Virus record (IMG/VR): IMGVR_UViG_3300012000_000132
Span: 1-23,039 of that record
Length of the DNA: 23,039 nucleotides
Origin: a virus
Reading direction: 5' to 3' (one strand)
Part shown: piece by piece, positions 15,278-22,485 of the stretch
Numbering within the stretch: the first letter of the stretch is position 1
How the letters are laid out: every line of letters starts with the position of its first letter
The notes under the pieces: model-generated
What the model saw: only the letters and a program-made list of their open reading frames with translations
Told to the model about the DNA's origin: nothing
The model's database searches: none
Translations under genes and position numbers: made by a program

Positions 15278-16210
15278 TCAGGCTGCGACTTTGATCTTGA
15301 TCACACGATCATCGTCGTAACGCAAGGCACCGATGCGCCCGGTCATACGAAGCTGAAGCGCATGAGAGCGTTCCGGCAGGATGTCCATGTAAGAATTCCA
15401 CTGACCGGCATGCACTTTCACGCCGCTCGGGATCCACATCGGGAGGTCAGCCACGCCGCTTGTAATGTTGATTTGCTCCGTTTGCAGGAACTTCACGCCG
15501 ATGATCTTCTCAAGCAGATCGACAGAGAAAACATCCGGCAAGCTGTAGTCCAAATTGGTGCGGCTCAACTGACCCCACAAAGCGTTCATGTCTTTGTAGC
15601 GGCATGCAAGAACCGGGCGATCATTCCCAAGAGCTTCGGCAGAACCAAGCAGGGTTTTGCCTTCGCGGATTTTGTCCATCGTCAGCGCAAGGTTGGTTGC
15701 GGGCGAACCCGGGGTGCCAGGGGTATACCCATCGGTCCCGTAGAAAAACGTCGCAGCAATTTCCTTGCTAGCCGAAAACGTCACCGGAGAACCGGTGCCC
15801 AGCTTGCCGACATAAACCCCAGCAAAGATGCTGTCGAGGATCTTCTTGTCAGCAGTCCGGTCGCAAGCCGCCTTCATCGAAGCGATCACGCCGCTCTTAG
15901 GAGAGGTGATGTCGGCAAGGAACTCGTCATCGTATTCATCGATATGAACCGCATCGTCGAAGAGTTCAGTGTCCAGCCAGCGAAGGTCAGACTCTTGGTC
16001 GCGAACCTTGGTCGGAGTGGCTCGACCTTCTTTGACGGTCAGGTTCGCCCGCTTTGAAAAGCGGTTGAAGCGTTTGCGCTCACCGACAAAATTCTCGACG
16101 GTGCAGTATTGCTCAAGACGCTTACCGACCTGCTGGGCCGCCATGTCCCAGTTGGTGGAGAATGCGTCCCGAAAATGATTCGGGATAAAGGTAGCAGCAG
16201 TGGAAGCCAT
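15278..16210 (-). CDS. Major capsid protein
   Basis: This 310-residue protein has the composition and order of a podovirus capsid protein. It lies after portal and scaffold and before the tail tube. Visible features are an N-terminal helix with FSTNWDMAAQQVGKRL, a charged early region (GERKRFNRFSKR), an acidic block (ELFDDAVHIDEYDDEFLADI) and a C-terminal LQLRMTGRIGALRYDDDRVIKIKV segment usual for the axial domain of HK97-fold subunits. I judge it closest to the Phage_capsid_2-type families, but this is pattern recognition. No good Shine-Dalgarno precedes the ATG (upstream CTAAGACACTATC). A strong terminator follows, fitting high expression. Confidence 0.85.
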   Translation of the reverse strand: MASTAATFIPNHFRDAFSTNWDMAAQQVGKRLEQYCTVENFVGERKRFNRFSKRANLTVKEGRATPTKVRDQESDLRWLDTELFDDAVHIDEYDDEFLADITSPKSGVIASMKAACDRTADKKILDSIFAGVYVGKLGTGSPVTFSASKEIAATFFYGTDGYTPGTPGSPATNLALTMDKIREGKTLLGSAEALGNDRPVLACRYKDMNALWGQLSRTNLDYSLPDVFSVDLLEKIIGVKFLQTEQINITSGVADLPMWIPSGVKVHAGQWNSYMDILPERSHALQLRMTGRIGALRYDDDRVIKIKVAA

Positions 16211-16229
16211 GATAGTGTCTTAGTTGAAA

Positions 16230-16583
16230 TTAGGTGTATTGAATTTCCGCGACTTTGACCCAAGCGTTGTTAAGAAACACAAGTTCGATCATTCGGGTCG
16301 CCCCGCTAGCAACAACCCCAATATCCAAAAGCGCAGCCCCTTTGATTCCCGCACCTTGAGTAAGTGTGCGGCTAGCGCCGCTAGCGGTGAACAGGTAACG
16401 AACTTGCTGTCCTTCGCGGCCACCGGTTGGAGCGTTAAAGGTAGCCGCCCCGGTAAGGGTAGCCTTGGCAATGACCACATCTTTCAAAGCTGCGGCGGCA
16501 AGGTCCAAAGTTCCGGACGCTCCCAAGGTAACAACCTCGGCGGTGTCCCGTTCCCAGTGATGAAGCATGCGATCGGTAGGCAT
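16230..16583 (-). CDS. Small structural protein next to the capsid gene, possible decoration protein
   Basis: The gene encodes 117 residues, between scaffold and capsid, with 12 nt and 19 nt gaps. The sequence is rich in Ala/Gly/Thr/Val and looks like alternating beta strands (VVTLGASGTLDLAAA, YLFTASGASRTLTQGAG, MIELVFLNNAWVKVAEIQ). Such a fold and place suit a head decoration or fibre-like virion protein, but I do not recognise a family. No Shine-Dalgarno is evident: the bases before ATG are TTTTATACA. Confidence 0.65.
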   Translation of the reverse strand: MPTDRMLHHWERDTAEVVTLGASGTLDLAAAALKDVVIAKATLTGAATFNAPTGGREGQQVRYLFTASGASRTLTQGAGIKGAALLDIGVVASGATRMIELVFLNNAWVKVAEIQYT

Positions 16584-16595
16584 TGTATAAAAGTG

Positions 16596-17267
16596 TTAGG
16601 ATGCAAGCAGCTTTAGAACAAGGTCTCTTGTTGCAAGGTCGCCGCTTCTATATTTTTCATGAAGAGGATTGGCGGCATTCCTCATAATGTCAAGACCCTT
16701 TTCCCGGGAATTCTCTGCAATGATAGAGTTTTGTGTTCCGTTAAAGCCCATAGCCTGACGAAACGCCGAATCTTGCTGAACAAATCCTGCGATTTTGTAG
16801 AACGCCTTGATGGTTGCTGCATCTCCGATGGCATCAAGATCCACGCCAAGCGCCTTTGCGGCTTCCGCGGCTGCGATAGTGTTAGGTCCAATTTTGTTGC
16901 CCCACTCTGCTTGCAGCAACGCTTTTTGACCTTCGATGAATTTCTGATCTTCTTGTCGCTGTGCTAGTGCCGCGGCGGTATTTCGTGCGGCAAGTTCTTT
17001 TGCAACGCTGGCAGGGACGTTGTACTGGTGAAGGAGCGCCGCCATTTCAAGCTGAGGCTTTTCGTCCCAGTCATCTTCCCAGCCTTCAGGCTTAACGTGA
17101 ATCCCGTAACCTTCAGCGGTTTCTGGCACGCCAAAGGTAGCCCGCCACGCAGAGAGTTCTTCTGCGGTTGGGCTTGCGCTCAGGGTCCGAAACTCAAAGA
17201 CCGGGGATGTCGTCGTATCGACCGGAGTGGTCGAGGGTTCAATTGGTTGTTCTGTTTGTTCAGTCAT
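16596..17267 (-). CDS. Probable capsid assembly (scaffold) protein
   Basis: The ATG at 17267 gives 223 residues and has GAGGA five nt upstream, better than the in-frame ATG at 17279. The N-terminus is Thr/Pro/Glu-rich and probably disordered. Residues 45-53 (FGVPETAEGYGI) resemble the P-E-(S/T)-x-x-GY motif near the start of many podovirus and siphovirus scaffolds. The remainder is charged, helical and Gln/Ala-rich, ending in a basic, leucine-containing tail (DLATRDLVLKLLAS). It lies between portal and capsid, the usual scaffold slot. It overlaps the end of the 71-aa gene by 8 nt. No protease motif is visible. Confidence 0.78.
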   Translation of the reverse strand: MTEQTEQPIEPSTTPVDTTTSPVFEFRTLSASPTAEELSAWRATFGVPETAEGYGIHVKPEGWEDDWDEKPQLEMAALLHQYNVPASVAKELAARNTAAALAQRQEDQKFIEGQKALLQAEWGNKIGPNTIAAAEAAKALGVDLDAIGDAATIKAFYKIAGFVQQDSAFRQAMGFNGTQNSIIAENSREKGLDIMRNAANPLHEKYRSGDLATRDLVLKLLAS

Positions 17268-17475
17268 ATTCTTCCTCAAATTCGATGTCGATAAGCCGGA
17301 TCAAAGACTGCCGCCCCTCGATGTATGCGGCCCGGTGCGGCTCAAACCCGGCAGCGTCCCACGGACCCTGACCCCACCACGATTCAGATCGGAGCCAGTC
17401 CAGCACCGCTTTAAAATCAGGATTGCCCTTCAAGTTCCTAATCGCAGCTTGTTTCCGTTCGTAAAGATCGATCAT
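17260..17475 (-). CDS. Small acidic protein of unknown function between portal and scaffold
   Basis: The ATG at 17475 overlaps the portal stop as ATGA and gives 71 residues; its stop overlaps the scaffold start. The sequence starts MIDLYERKQAAIRNL, contains SESWWGQGPWDAAGFEP and ends with a very acidic tail (DIEFEEEYD). The tight coupling on both sides argues that it is a real gene for head assembly. I do not recognise the family; small genes in this place occur in many podoviruses. The longer open frame to 17856 is only antiparallel-free overlap within the portal gene in another frame and looks non-protein-like. Confidence 0.68.
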   Translation of the reverse strand: MIDLYERKQAAIRNLKGNPDFKAVLDWLRSESWWGQGPWDAAGFEPHRAAYIEGRQSLIRLIDIEFEEEYD

Positions 17476-19088
17476 TGTTCTTGAGATTGAACCTCTGCCG
17501 CCGCCAGCACCTGGGCTTGCTGGAATGCTCTCTGCTCGCGCATGGTCTCGACTTCTGACAACGGGCGCAGACGCTTCGGGTCTGCCCCAGTTGACGTGAA
17601 GAACTCTCGCGAAATTTCTTGCGTGTTGAAGTTGTCGAGAAGCTCGGGCTGCACTTGAAGGAACCCAGCCAACCGCTCCAAAGCCCGAAGAGCGGCGGCA
17701 TCCTTGGTAGCCTGGATAGCAATAGCCAACCGATTTGAGAATTCCACCCGGGGCACCGGCACGCCAACAGACTGCCCATCTGGAGCAACAAGCTGAAGGT
17801 TTGGCGGAACATCGAATCCGAATTCGCCGGCTTCTAGCAAAGTCACAAAAATCCACTCGACCAACGGGGCCAAAAGCTCGTCGTGATACAAGCCCAGAGT
17901 CGGGGAGATGTTGTCGAGCTTTTCGCCAAGCCTAGCCTGAACCTCCGTCGCAGTCATCTCTCGCTCAAGTTGCTGAAACATCGCAAAGAGCGGAACGTGA
18001 AACGCATCATTGATGCGCTTCCGCTTTTCTTCAAGCGAGTTGCTCACCTCGATGGTCCGGGGTTGATAGTCCCACAGTTCTGGCTTTCGCCCGTCCTGAC
18101 CGAGAGAGGTTTGCCCCCGGGGCCGGAAATCCACGCGCCCCTTCCATCCTGCTGGAACAATGATCGGAGGATTAAGACTCACTTCCACAGCAACATCACG
18201 AAGTTGCTCCATGCGGTTGCACTGCTTCAAATCGGGCAGAGTCTGAATCGCTGGAGAAAACCCGTAGGGTGCAGAAGGGTCACTGCTCCATTTGAGGTAT
18301 CTGGTGATCAAGTAAGGAGACTGGTCAAGACCAGAGTCAGAGCAGATGTGCCCGTCGCTGGCGTGAATGTAAATCGACCTGTAGCGGCGTTGTGTAGCTA
18401 GGATTGATCCCTCGACGTAATCTGGGTTAGGGAAGATCAGGTGCTGATACTCGCTTGCCTCCAGACGTTTCGCCGGATCTTTCGCGATCTTGGCAATCGC
18501 CGGGGCGAGCTTGTCCTCCCCGAACATCCCAAGCGCCATTTGTGCCGTCAGCGTTTTCTCGACCACGACGGTGTCGGCCACCCCGTCAGGACTGCTTTCG
18601 GCACAAGCGAACCGGCGCTCCGAGGAAAAAACCAACCGGCGCTTCACGGGGTCCCAAGCCCTCGACAAGCACGCAGTCCCAAAAGCTGACCGGCACACGT
18701 TCAATTCAAACAAGGCCGTGAACAAGTTGCTGCTGGTGATATGCCGGTAAGCGATGTCTGTGGCTGAGTTCAGCCAGAACTTGGCGTCTTCGTCCTCATC
18801 AAGCTCAGGGGGCACCGTAAACGCAAACCAACGCTCTTGCCGGGGAGTCATCCACGCCAGCACACCGCCCGCATTGATGTTAAGGGCAAGCACGCCAGTA
18901 GTGTCGAACAGTTCTGCGATTGGTTTCTCGTCAGGCTTGCTAAGCAAATGCGTCCCGGGAGCCTGTTGCTGCGACTGTTGCAATCGAGGGATGACATACT
19001 TGGCAACATCTTCCCACCCAGAGCGCCACGTAGCAACCTTGGTCAGCAGGGTCTTCGCAAGTTGTCTGGCGCTGTCGTGGATTTCCAT
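17472..19088 (-). CDS. Portal (head-tail connector) protein, podovirus type
   Basis: The 538-residue product matches the size and pattern of T7 gp8-type head-to-tail connectors. Typical segments are the N-terminal helix with WRSGWEDVAKYVIPR, LFDTTGVLALNINAGGVLAWMTP (61-83, the conserved 'A-x-x-L-A-G-G-L-x-x-x-L-T-P' area), NVCRSAFGTACL, and a region near 370-410 with REMTATEVQARLGEK and LDNISPTLG-x-x-x-x-EL that is well conserved in the family. The C-terminus is Gln/Glu-rich. It forms the dodecameric ring through which DNA is packaged by the terminase. The start has no clear Shine-Dalgarno; an inverted repeat lies upstream. The stop overlaps the 71-aa gene by ATGA. Confidence 0.92.
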   Translation of the reverse strand: MEIHDSARQLAKTLLTKVATWRSGWEDVAKYVIPRLQQSQQQAPGTHLLSKPDEKPIAELFDTTGVLALNINAGGVLAWMTPRQERWFAFTVPPELDEDEDAKFWLNSATDIAYRHITSSNLFTALFELNVCRSAFGTACLSRAWDPVKRRLVFSSERRFACAESSPDGVADTVVVEKTLTAQMALGMFGEDKLAPAIAKIAKDPAKRLEASEYQHLIFPNPDYVEGSILATQRRYRSIYIHASDGHICSDSGLDQSPYLITRYLKWSSDPSAPYGFSPAIQTLPDLKQCNRMEQLRDVAVEVSLNPPIIVPAGWKGRVDFRPRGQTSLGQDGRKPELWDYQPRTIEVSNSLEEKRKRINDAFHVPLFAMFQQLEREMTATEVQARLGEKLDNISPTLGLYHDELLAPLVEWIFVTLLEAGEFGFDVPPNLQLVAPDGQSVGVPVPRVEFSNRLAIAIQATKDAAALRALERLAGFLQVQPELLDNFNTQEISREFFTSTGADPKRLRPLSEVETMREQRAFQQAQVLAAAEVQSQEQ

Positions 19089-19104
19089 CTTCGCTATAGT
19101 GATC

Positions 19105-19130
19105 TTAGGAAATTATGCTTCTTTTCCTAA
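19105..19130 (-). other. Inverted repeat upstream of the portal gene
   Basis: TTAGGAAA and TTTCCTAA (plus-strand arms 19105-19112 and 19123-19130) form a perfect 8-bp stem with a 10-nt loop in the 49-nt gap between the 80-aa gene and portal. There is no T-run after it on the minus strand, so it is not an intrinsic terminator. It might be an RNA processing or regulatory hairpin. Confidence 0.45.
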
Positions 19131-19137
19131 TATAAAA

Positions 19138-19380
19138 TCAGGGCATCTGTGACTGCATTTCTCCGGTGCCGCCAGAACCGAGGGTCGCCATCAGCCCCGA
19201 TGCACGTTTTCTCCGCCTCATCATTTCACCGATTCTTGTGCTGTTGTTGTATTGCTTGGCCGCAGGTTCCGGGCTTGGAGCCATTGGTGGGGCTGCGCTG
19301 TTGGACTGAGTCAGGTAGGCCGGAAGAAACTCACGAAGCTGCTGAATCAAGGACTGGCTTGTCGCTGGCATGTCTCGCAT
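19138..19380 (-). CDS. Small protein between terminase and portal, unknown function
   Basis: The gene encodes 80 residues from the ATG at 19380 (a second in-frame ATG is at 19371). The centre is Pro/Ala-rich; residues 54-73 read MMRRRKRASGLMATLGSGGTG. This resembles the RRGRAST-ILTG-x-x-G motif of short proteins often found beside podovirus portals; the role of that family is not known to me. The gene sits 21 nt after the terminase stop. No Shine-Dalgarno is visible for either ATG. It is probably a minor virion or assembly component. Confidence 0.62.
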   Translation of the reverse strand: MRDMPATSQSLIQQLREFLPAYLTQSNSAAPPMAPSPEPAAKQYNNSTRIGEMMRRRKRASGLMATLGSGGTGEMQSQMP

Positions 19381-19401
19381 TACAACATGTTACAATGTTA
19401 G

Positions 19402-20958
19402 TCAAACCCCAATGACTTCGACCGCCCCATACTCAAAGGAGGCTGCTCCCATATAAGGAGAAATCAGCCCCAGGATTCGTGCCTCGGCAAATGTCCGAAA
19501 CGCATCCGCCGCGTGCGATGTGTGATCGTGAACCGGAGTGGGGTTCATGCTTTGACCATCTTCATAAATGCGTTTTCGGTATTGCCCCAGCAATTCCCTG
19601 CCCTTCTCTGTGCGTGCGTGCCACACACAGTTCTTCATCAACTCTCGCGCCTCATTGATGCCCATCCAGATGTTCCGCGTCTGCGGCACCACCTGACAAT
19701 CCTGAAGTCCAGCTTCTCGCGCATCGCCAAGGAACGTCCTCCCACTGCGGGAATTCTGCTCGGCGTCGTGCGGCAAAAGATTCTGGCGGATCGGTGCCCA
19801 CCTCGACCACTCTTGGACTTTGTTGATGTAGTGTGACACAGGGTTTCCAGACCCCTGGTAAAAATCCAAGATGCGGTAGTCGAGCCGGGTCGCCTGGATA
19901 AGCCACATAGCTGTTGAGTCGCTGAACCCCAAGTCCCACGCCACCAAGCAAGGCCAATGCGGCTCCACCCCGAAATGCCCCACCCTGCCTTCAGCTTCGG
20001 CTTCCGCGAGACGCTCCCCGTAAATGGAACCCTCAACCGGCGCTCGAAACATGTCCTCGATGCATGCGGGCCATTCCCGAAATGTGTCATGTTTAAGCGT
20101 CCGATACTCGTTCGCCCAGAACGCTTTCTGGTCCGGGGATAATTTAATGCCCTTGGCTTGCCAAGCCTCAAAAATCTTCTCTTCTTCCGGTCTCAATGCC
20201 ACTTGATTCGCCGGGATGACGTTCTTCGGATCTTGATAGAACGGGAAGAACAGCATCTTGAACTCTCGCGGGTTGTGCGCCTTCCCTTGCCGCGCCAATG
20301 CTTCGCGAATCAACTCGTAATGCTCCCCGCCCTTGCCTCCTTTGTGAGTCGATTCAAAGTTGACCATGTTTCCCGATGCCACGGCAGGAAGCGCACCGGT
20401 CAAAATCTTTCGTGCATCCATCGGTCGATGCAATGCAATGGGACCAAACTCCGAAACGTGCAGGTATTGCAACGCGCCTCCCCGGAATGTTGTGCTGCAA
20501 GTGAATCTTGACCCGTTCTCCCAGCTAATTGTTTCCGCAGGGATCTTGTCAGGGGCGCACGTAGTCGGGAATTCCTTCAAAAGGAAGGCATTCAACTCGT
20601 GCCGCTCTTGTTCTTCCAGCCCTTCCACCCCTAGCCCCATAGTTCGATAGGCTTCCGCCATCACCGCCAGCTTCTTTTTGGCGTCAGTGATGGTCAAATC
20701 GATCAAGCCTATGCTTTGGTTGCTATTAAAAATAGCCCTATCTAGCCCTATGATGTCGATGATCGTGGAAAACCCTAGCCTTCTTGCCTTGGCAATGAGG
20801 TTCCAGTAATGCCGGTTGCGCAGATACCACAACTGCCCCGCGTTGGGCCGAAACGGCACCAGCTTTCCCCACGGGTCGCGCACCATGTAGAGGTTTGAAA
20901 TCCTCCAGGTGACATCCGAAAGGATTTTTCGATAAACTTCTTGCTCGGCAGAGGTCAT
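19402..20958 (-). CDS. terL: Terminase large subunit
   Basis: From the ATG at 20958 the protein has 518 residues; the frame extends to 21102, but that part overlaps the phosphoesterase gene and is not protein-like. The ATPase domain shows a Walker A-type ARRLGFST (58-65), a Walker B-type LQYLHVSEFG (163-172, with Glu170) and a coupling-motif STHKG (203-207). The C-terminal RNase H-fold nuclease shows acidic residues at Asp342 (VAWDLGFSDS), Asp398 (LPHDAE) and Asp485 (HAADAFR). It packages DNA into the head through the portal. Unlike T7, where the terminase genes lie near the end, here it heads the morphogenesis cluster. The upstream gap is 19 nt with only a weak AAGAAG before the start. Confidence 0.93.
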   Translation of the reverse strand: MTSAEQEVYRKILSDVTWRISNLYMVRDPWGKLVPFRPNAGQLWYLRNRHYWNLIAKARRLGFSTIIDIIGLDRAIFNSNQSIGLIDLTITDAKKKLAVMAEAYRTMGLGVEGLEEQERHELNAFLLKEFPTTCAPDKIPAETISWENGSRFTCSTTFRGGALQYLHVSEFGPIALHRPMDARKILTGALPAVASGNMVNFESTHKGGKGGEHYELIREALARQGKAHNPREFKMLFFPFYQDPKNVIPANQVALRPEEEKIFEAWQAKGIKLSPDQKAFWANEYRTLKHDTFREWPACIEDMFRAPVEGSIYGERLAEAEAEGRVGHFGVEPHWPCLVAWDLGFSDSTAMWLIQATRLDYRILDFYQGSGNPVSHYINKVQEWSRWAPIRQNLLPHDAEQNSRSGRTFLGDAREAGLQDCQVVPQTRNIWMGINEARELMKNCVWHARTEKGRELLGQYRKRIYEDGQSMNPTPVHDHTSHAADAFRTFAEARILGLISPYMGAASFEYGAVEVIGV

Positions 20959-20977
20959 ACTTCTTGCTAGGCAACCA

Positions 20978-21847
20978 TTATACAAACGCGGATTCGTGCA
21001 TTCTTCCGACCTCGCAATAGGCATCCCAGGTCCGCGATTCAAATCGAGGGGAATTGATAGGCAATGACCAGCCGTAGCAGACCGCATTGCCCCACATCGC
21101 ACTAAAGTGCCGCTCCATGTAGCCGGGATACAGGTCTCTCACGCACCCCGCATTCAAATACCACCACGGCAACGGGCGGCGCTTGGTCTTCATAGCTTGT
21201 CGAGGCTCCCCACGGGTGGGTCGATGAGTGTGCCCACTAACAAACAACCCGTTGGGCCACCCCAAGTCAATAGCTTGGTTCTCATCGCTCGAAACATCAC
21301 AGGCATACCCATGCGAAAACACGGTTGCCCCAATCCGATACACCCCACGCTTCCGCGAATAGCGGTAGTCTGCCCCAACTTTCCATTCCTCGATGAACTC
21401 TTGATTGATGTAAACCGGCTTTCCTCCTTTCCTGACCGGCACATGCTGCGGATATCGCCATGAAAGCAACTGACGCACATTCCGAGGGTGACGGTTGATC
21501 GCCTCAATGTTCGCGTCATGGTTTCCCGGCAAAAACACACACTTCACCTGGGCCGGGTCAGGGTGCGCCAAACGGATCTCTCTGAGCATTGCCGAGGCTG
21601 ACACGTATTCGTCTTCAATGCTCCAGTCATATTCGCTCGGCCATTTGCTTGCACTTTCCGCCTCATGCAGATCTCCAAGCATGACGATGCGGTCAGGACG
21701 AAAATCTCGCACCGCTTCTTTCACCAAGTCCACGGCTTCAGGGTCTTGAAGCGGACAATGACTGCAACTAAACGCGACCCATTTGACCGCCCCAGGCTTT
21801 GGTTCTCGTGTTCGTATCACCATAAAATGTCGGTTGGTTTGTTTCAC
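20978..21847 (-). CDS. Metallophosphoesterase (calcineurin-like)
   Basis: The 289-residue product begins at a GTG (21847-21845) with GGTGG about 9 nt upstream; an ATG at 21823 is a weaker choice. Metallophosphoesterase motifs appear in order: SCSH (27-30), GDLHE (58-62), GNHD (108-111), FSHGY (178-181) and GHTH (205-208). The first motif is normally D-x-H, but here Cys28 replaces the aspartate that binds a metal, so activity may be altered. Substrate unknown; related enzymes cut phosphomonoesters, phosphodiesters or nucleic acids. It lies directly upstream of the large terminase and is probably cotranscribed with it. A short leader reading frame overlaps its GTG. Confidence 0.88.
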   Translation of the reverse strand: MKQTNRHFMVIRTREPKPGAVKWVAFSCSHCPLQDPEAVDLVKEAVRDFRPDRIVMLGDLHEAESASKWPSEYDWSIEDEYVSASAMLREIRLAHPDPAQVKCVFLPGNHDANIEAINRHPRNVRQLLSWRYPQHVPVRKGGKPVYINQEFIEEWKVGADYRYSRKRGVYRIGATVFSHGYACDVSSDENQAIDLGWPNGLFVSGHTHRPTRGEPRQAMKTKRRPLPWWYLNAGCVRDLYPGYMERHFSAMWGNAVCYGWSLPINSPRFESRTWDAYCEVGRMHESAFV

Positions 21848-21888
21848 GAAGGAGTTCCACCCTGTCCAAGGCTCTCCCTTGGCACCAT
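21844..21888 (-). CDS. Possible 14-codon leader peptide upstream of the phosphoesterase
   Basis: The ATG at 21888 opens 14 codons (MVPRESLGQGGTPS) that end in TGA at 21846-21844, overlapping the phosphoesterase GTG as GTGA. An AGG lies 7 nt before the ATG. The frame spans a perfect hairpin, CCAAGG/CCTTGG with a 5-nt loop (21866-21882). It could couple or control translation of the enzyme, but so short a frame may be chance. Confidence 0.3.
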   Translation of the reverse strand: MVPRESLGQGGTPS

Positions 21889-21895
21889 GCCCAAC

Positions 21896-22267
21896 CTAAA
21901 AGTCTTCCGCTCGCATCCGGGATCTTTCGTCAATCCTCGCAATGGTCGAAATCGCCTCAACATATCGAGCCTCTGCCGCTTCAAGCGCCACAATCCGGTC
22001 CCTCAACGGATCGGTCACCATCTTCCCCGCCGCCCCACTCAATCCCAACACAACCGCTGCACCTGCCAACAACACGTTCCAATCCGTGCCAGCATTCAGC
22101 TTGGACGAAATCTCCCGCAGCCCAGTGCTAAGCTCCCCCAACGCAGTCTTAATTCCAATCAACTCCGAATCTGTCCTCGCTTGTGCCGTCGCTTGTGCGT
22201 TAATCTGCCGGTACAGATCTCGCAAGATCTCCACTTCCGTGCCAGTCCCAAGCTCCACCGTGGACAT
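21896..22267 (-). CDS. Small coiled-coil membrane protein, possible holin-like
   Basis: This 123-residue protein has an N-terminal helical, heptad-like region (about 10-58), one hydrophobic segment (64-80, NVLLAGAAVVLGLSGAA) and a second charged helix (86-118). One transmembrane helix with coiled coils is seen in some holins and spanin-like or XhlA-type proteins, and in some virion-associated membrane proteins; I cannot decide. The endolysin lies far away at 2629-3294, so a lysis role is speculative. It begins 5 nt after the 70-aa gene stop. No Shine-Dalgarno is evident. Confidence 0.7.
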   Translation of the reverse strand: MSTVELGTGTEVEILRDLYRQINAQATAQARTDSELIGIKTALGELSTGLREISSKLNAGTDWNVLLAGAAVVLGLSGAAGKMVTDPLRDRIVALEAAEARYVEAISTIARIDERSRMRAEDF

Positions 22268-22272
22268 AGGAT

Positions 22273-22485
22273 TCAGATAGGGTTCAACTGATCGGTGTCG
22301 TCGTCAGGGATGCCAGCAATCGAACGCAGCATGTTGATCGCACCCAACGCAATCGCACGAGACTTTTTCGGTTGCTCCGCTTGCTTCTCAAGCAGCAGCT
22401 TCTCAATAATGTCAAGCAGCATGTCCTTGTCCGCAGAGTCCATCACGGACCATGCCATGTTCACAATAATTTGCAGCGGTTTCAT
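22273..22485 (-). CDS. Small protein of unknown function
   Basis: The gene encodes 70 residues; its ATG (22485-22483) overlaps the preceding stop as TAATG, so translation is coupled. The sequence is helical with a charged centre (DIIEKLLLEKQAEQPKKSRA) and an acidic tail (IPDDDTDQLNPI). There is no membrane segment. I do not recognise a family. It is too short to be assigned as a small terminase without further evidence. Confidence 0.62.
   Translation of the reverse strand: MKPLQIIVNMAWSVMDSADKDMLLDIIEKLLLEKQAEQPKKSRAIALGAINMLRSIAGIPDDDTDQLNPI

Noticed and set aside
19094-19101. CACTATAG, the end of a T7-type promoter, upstream of the portal
   Set aside because: Only eight bases match, the upstream half does not fit the T7 consensus, no further copies were found in the gaps, and no phage RNA polymerase gene is in the window.
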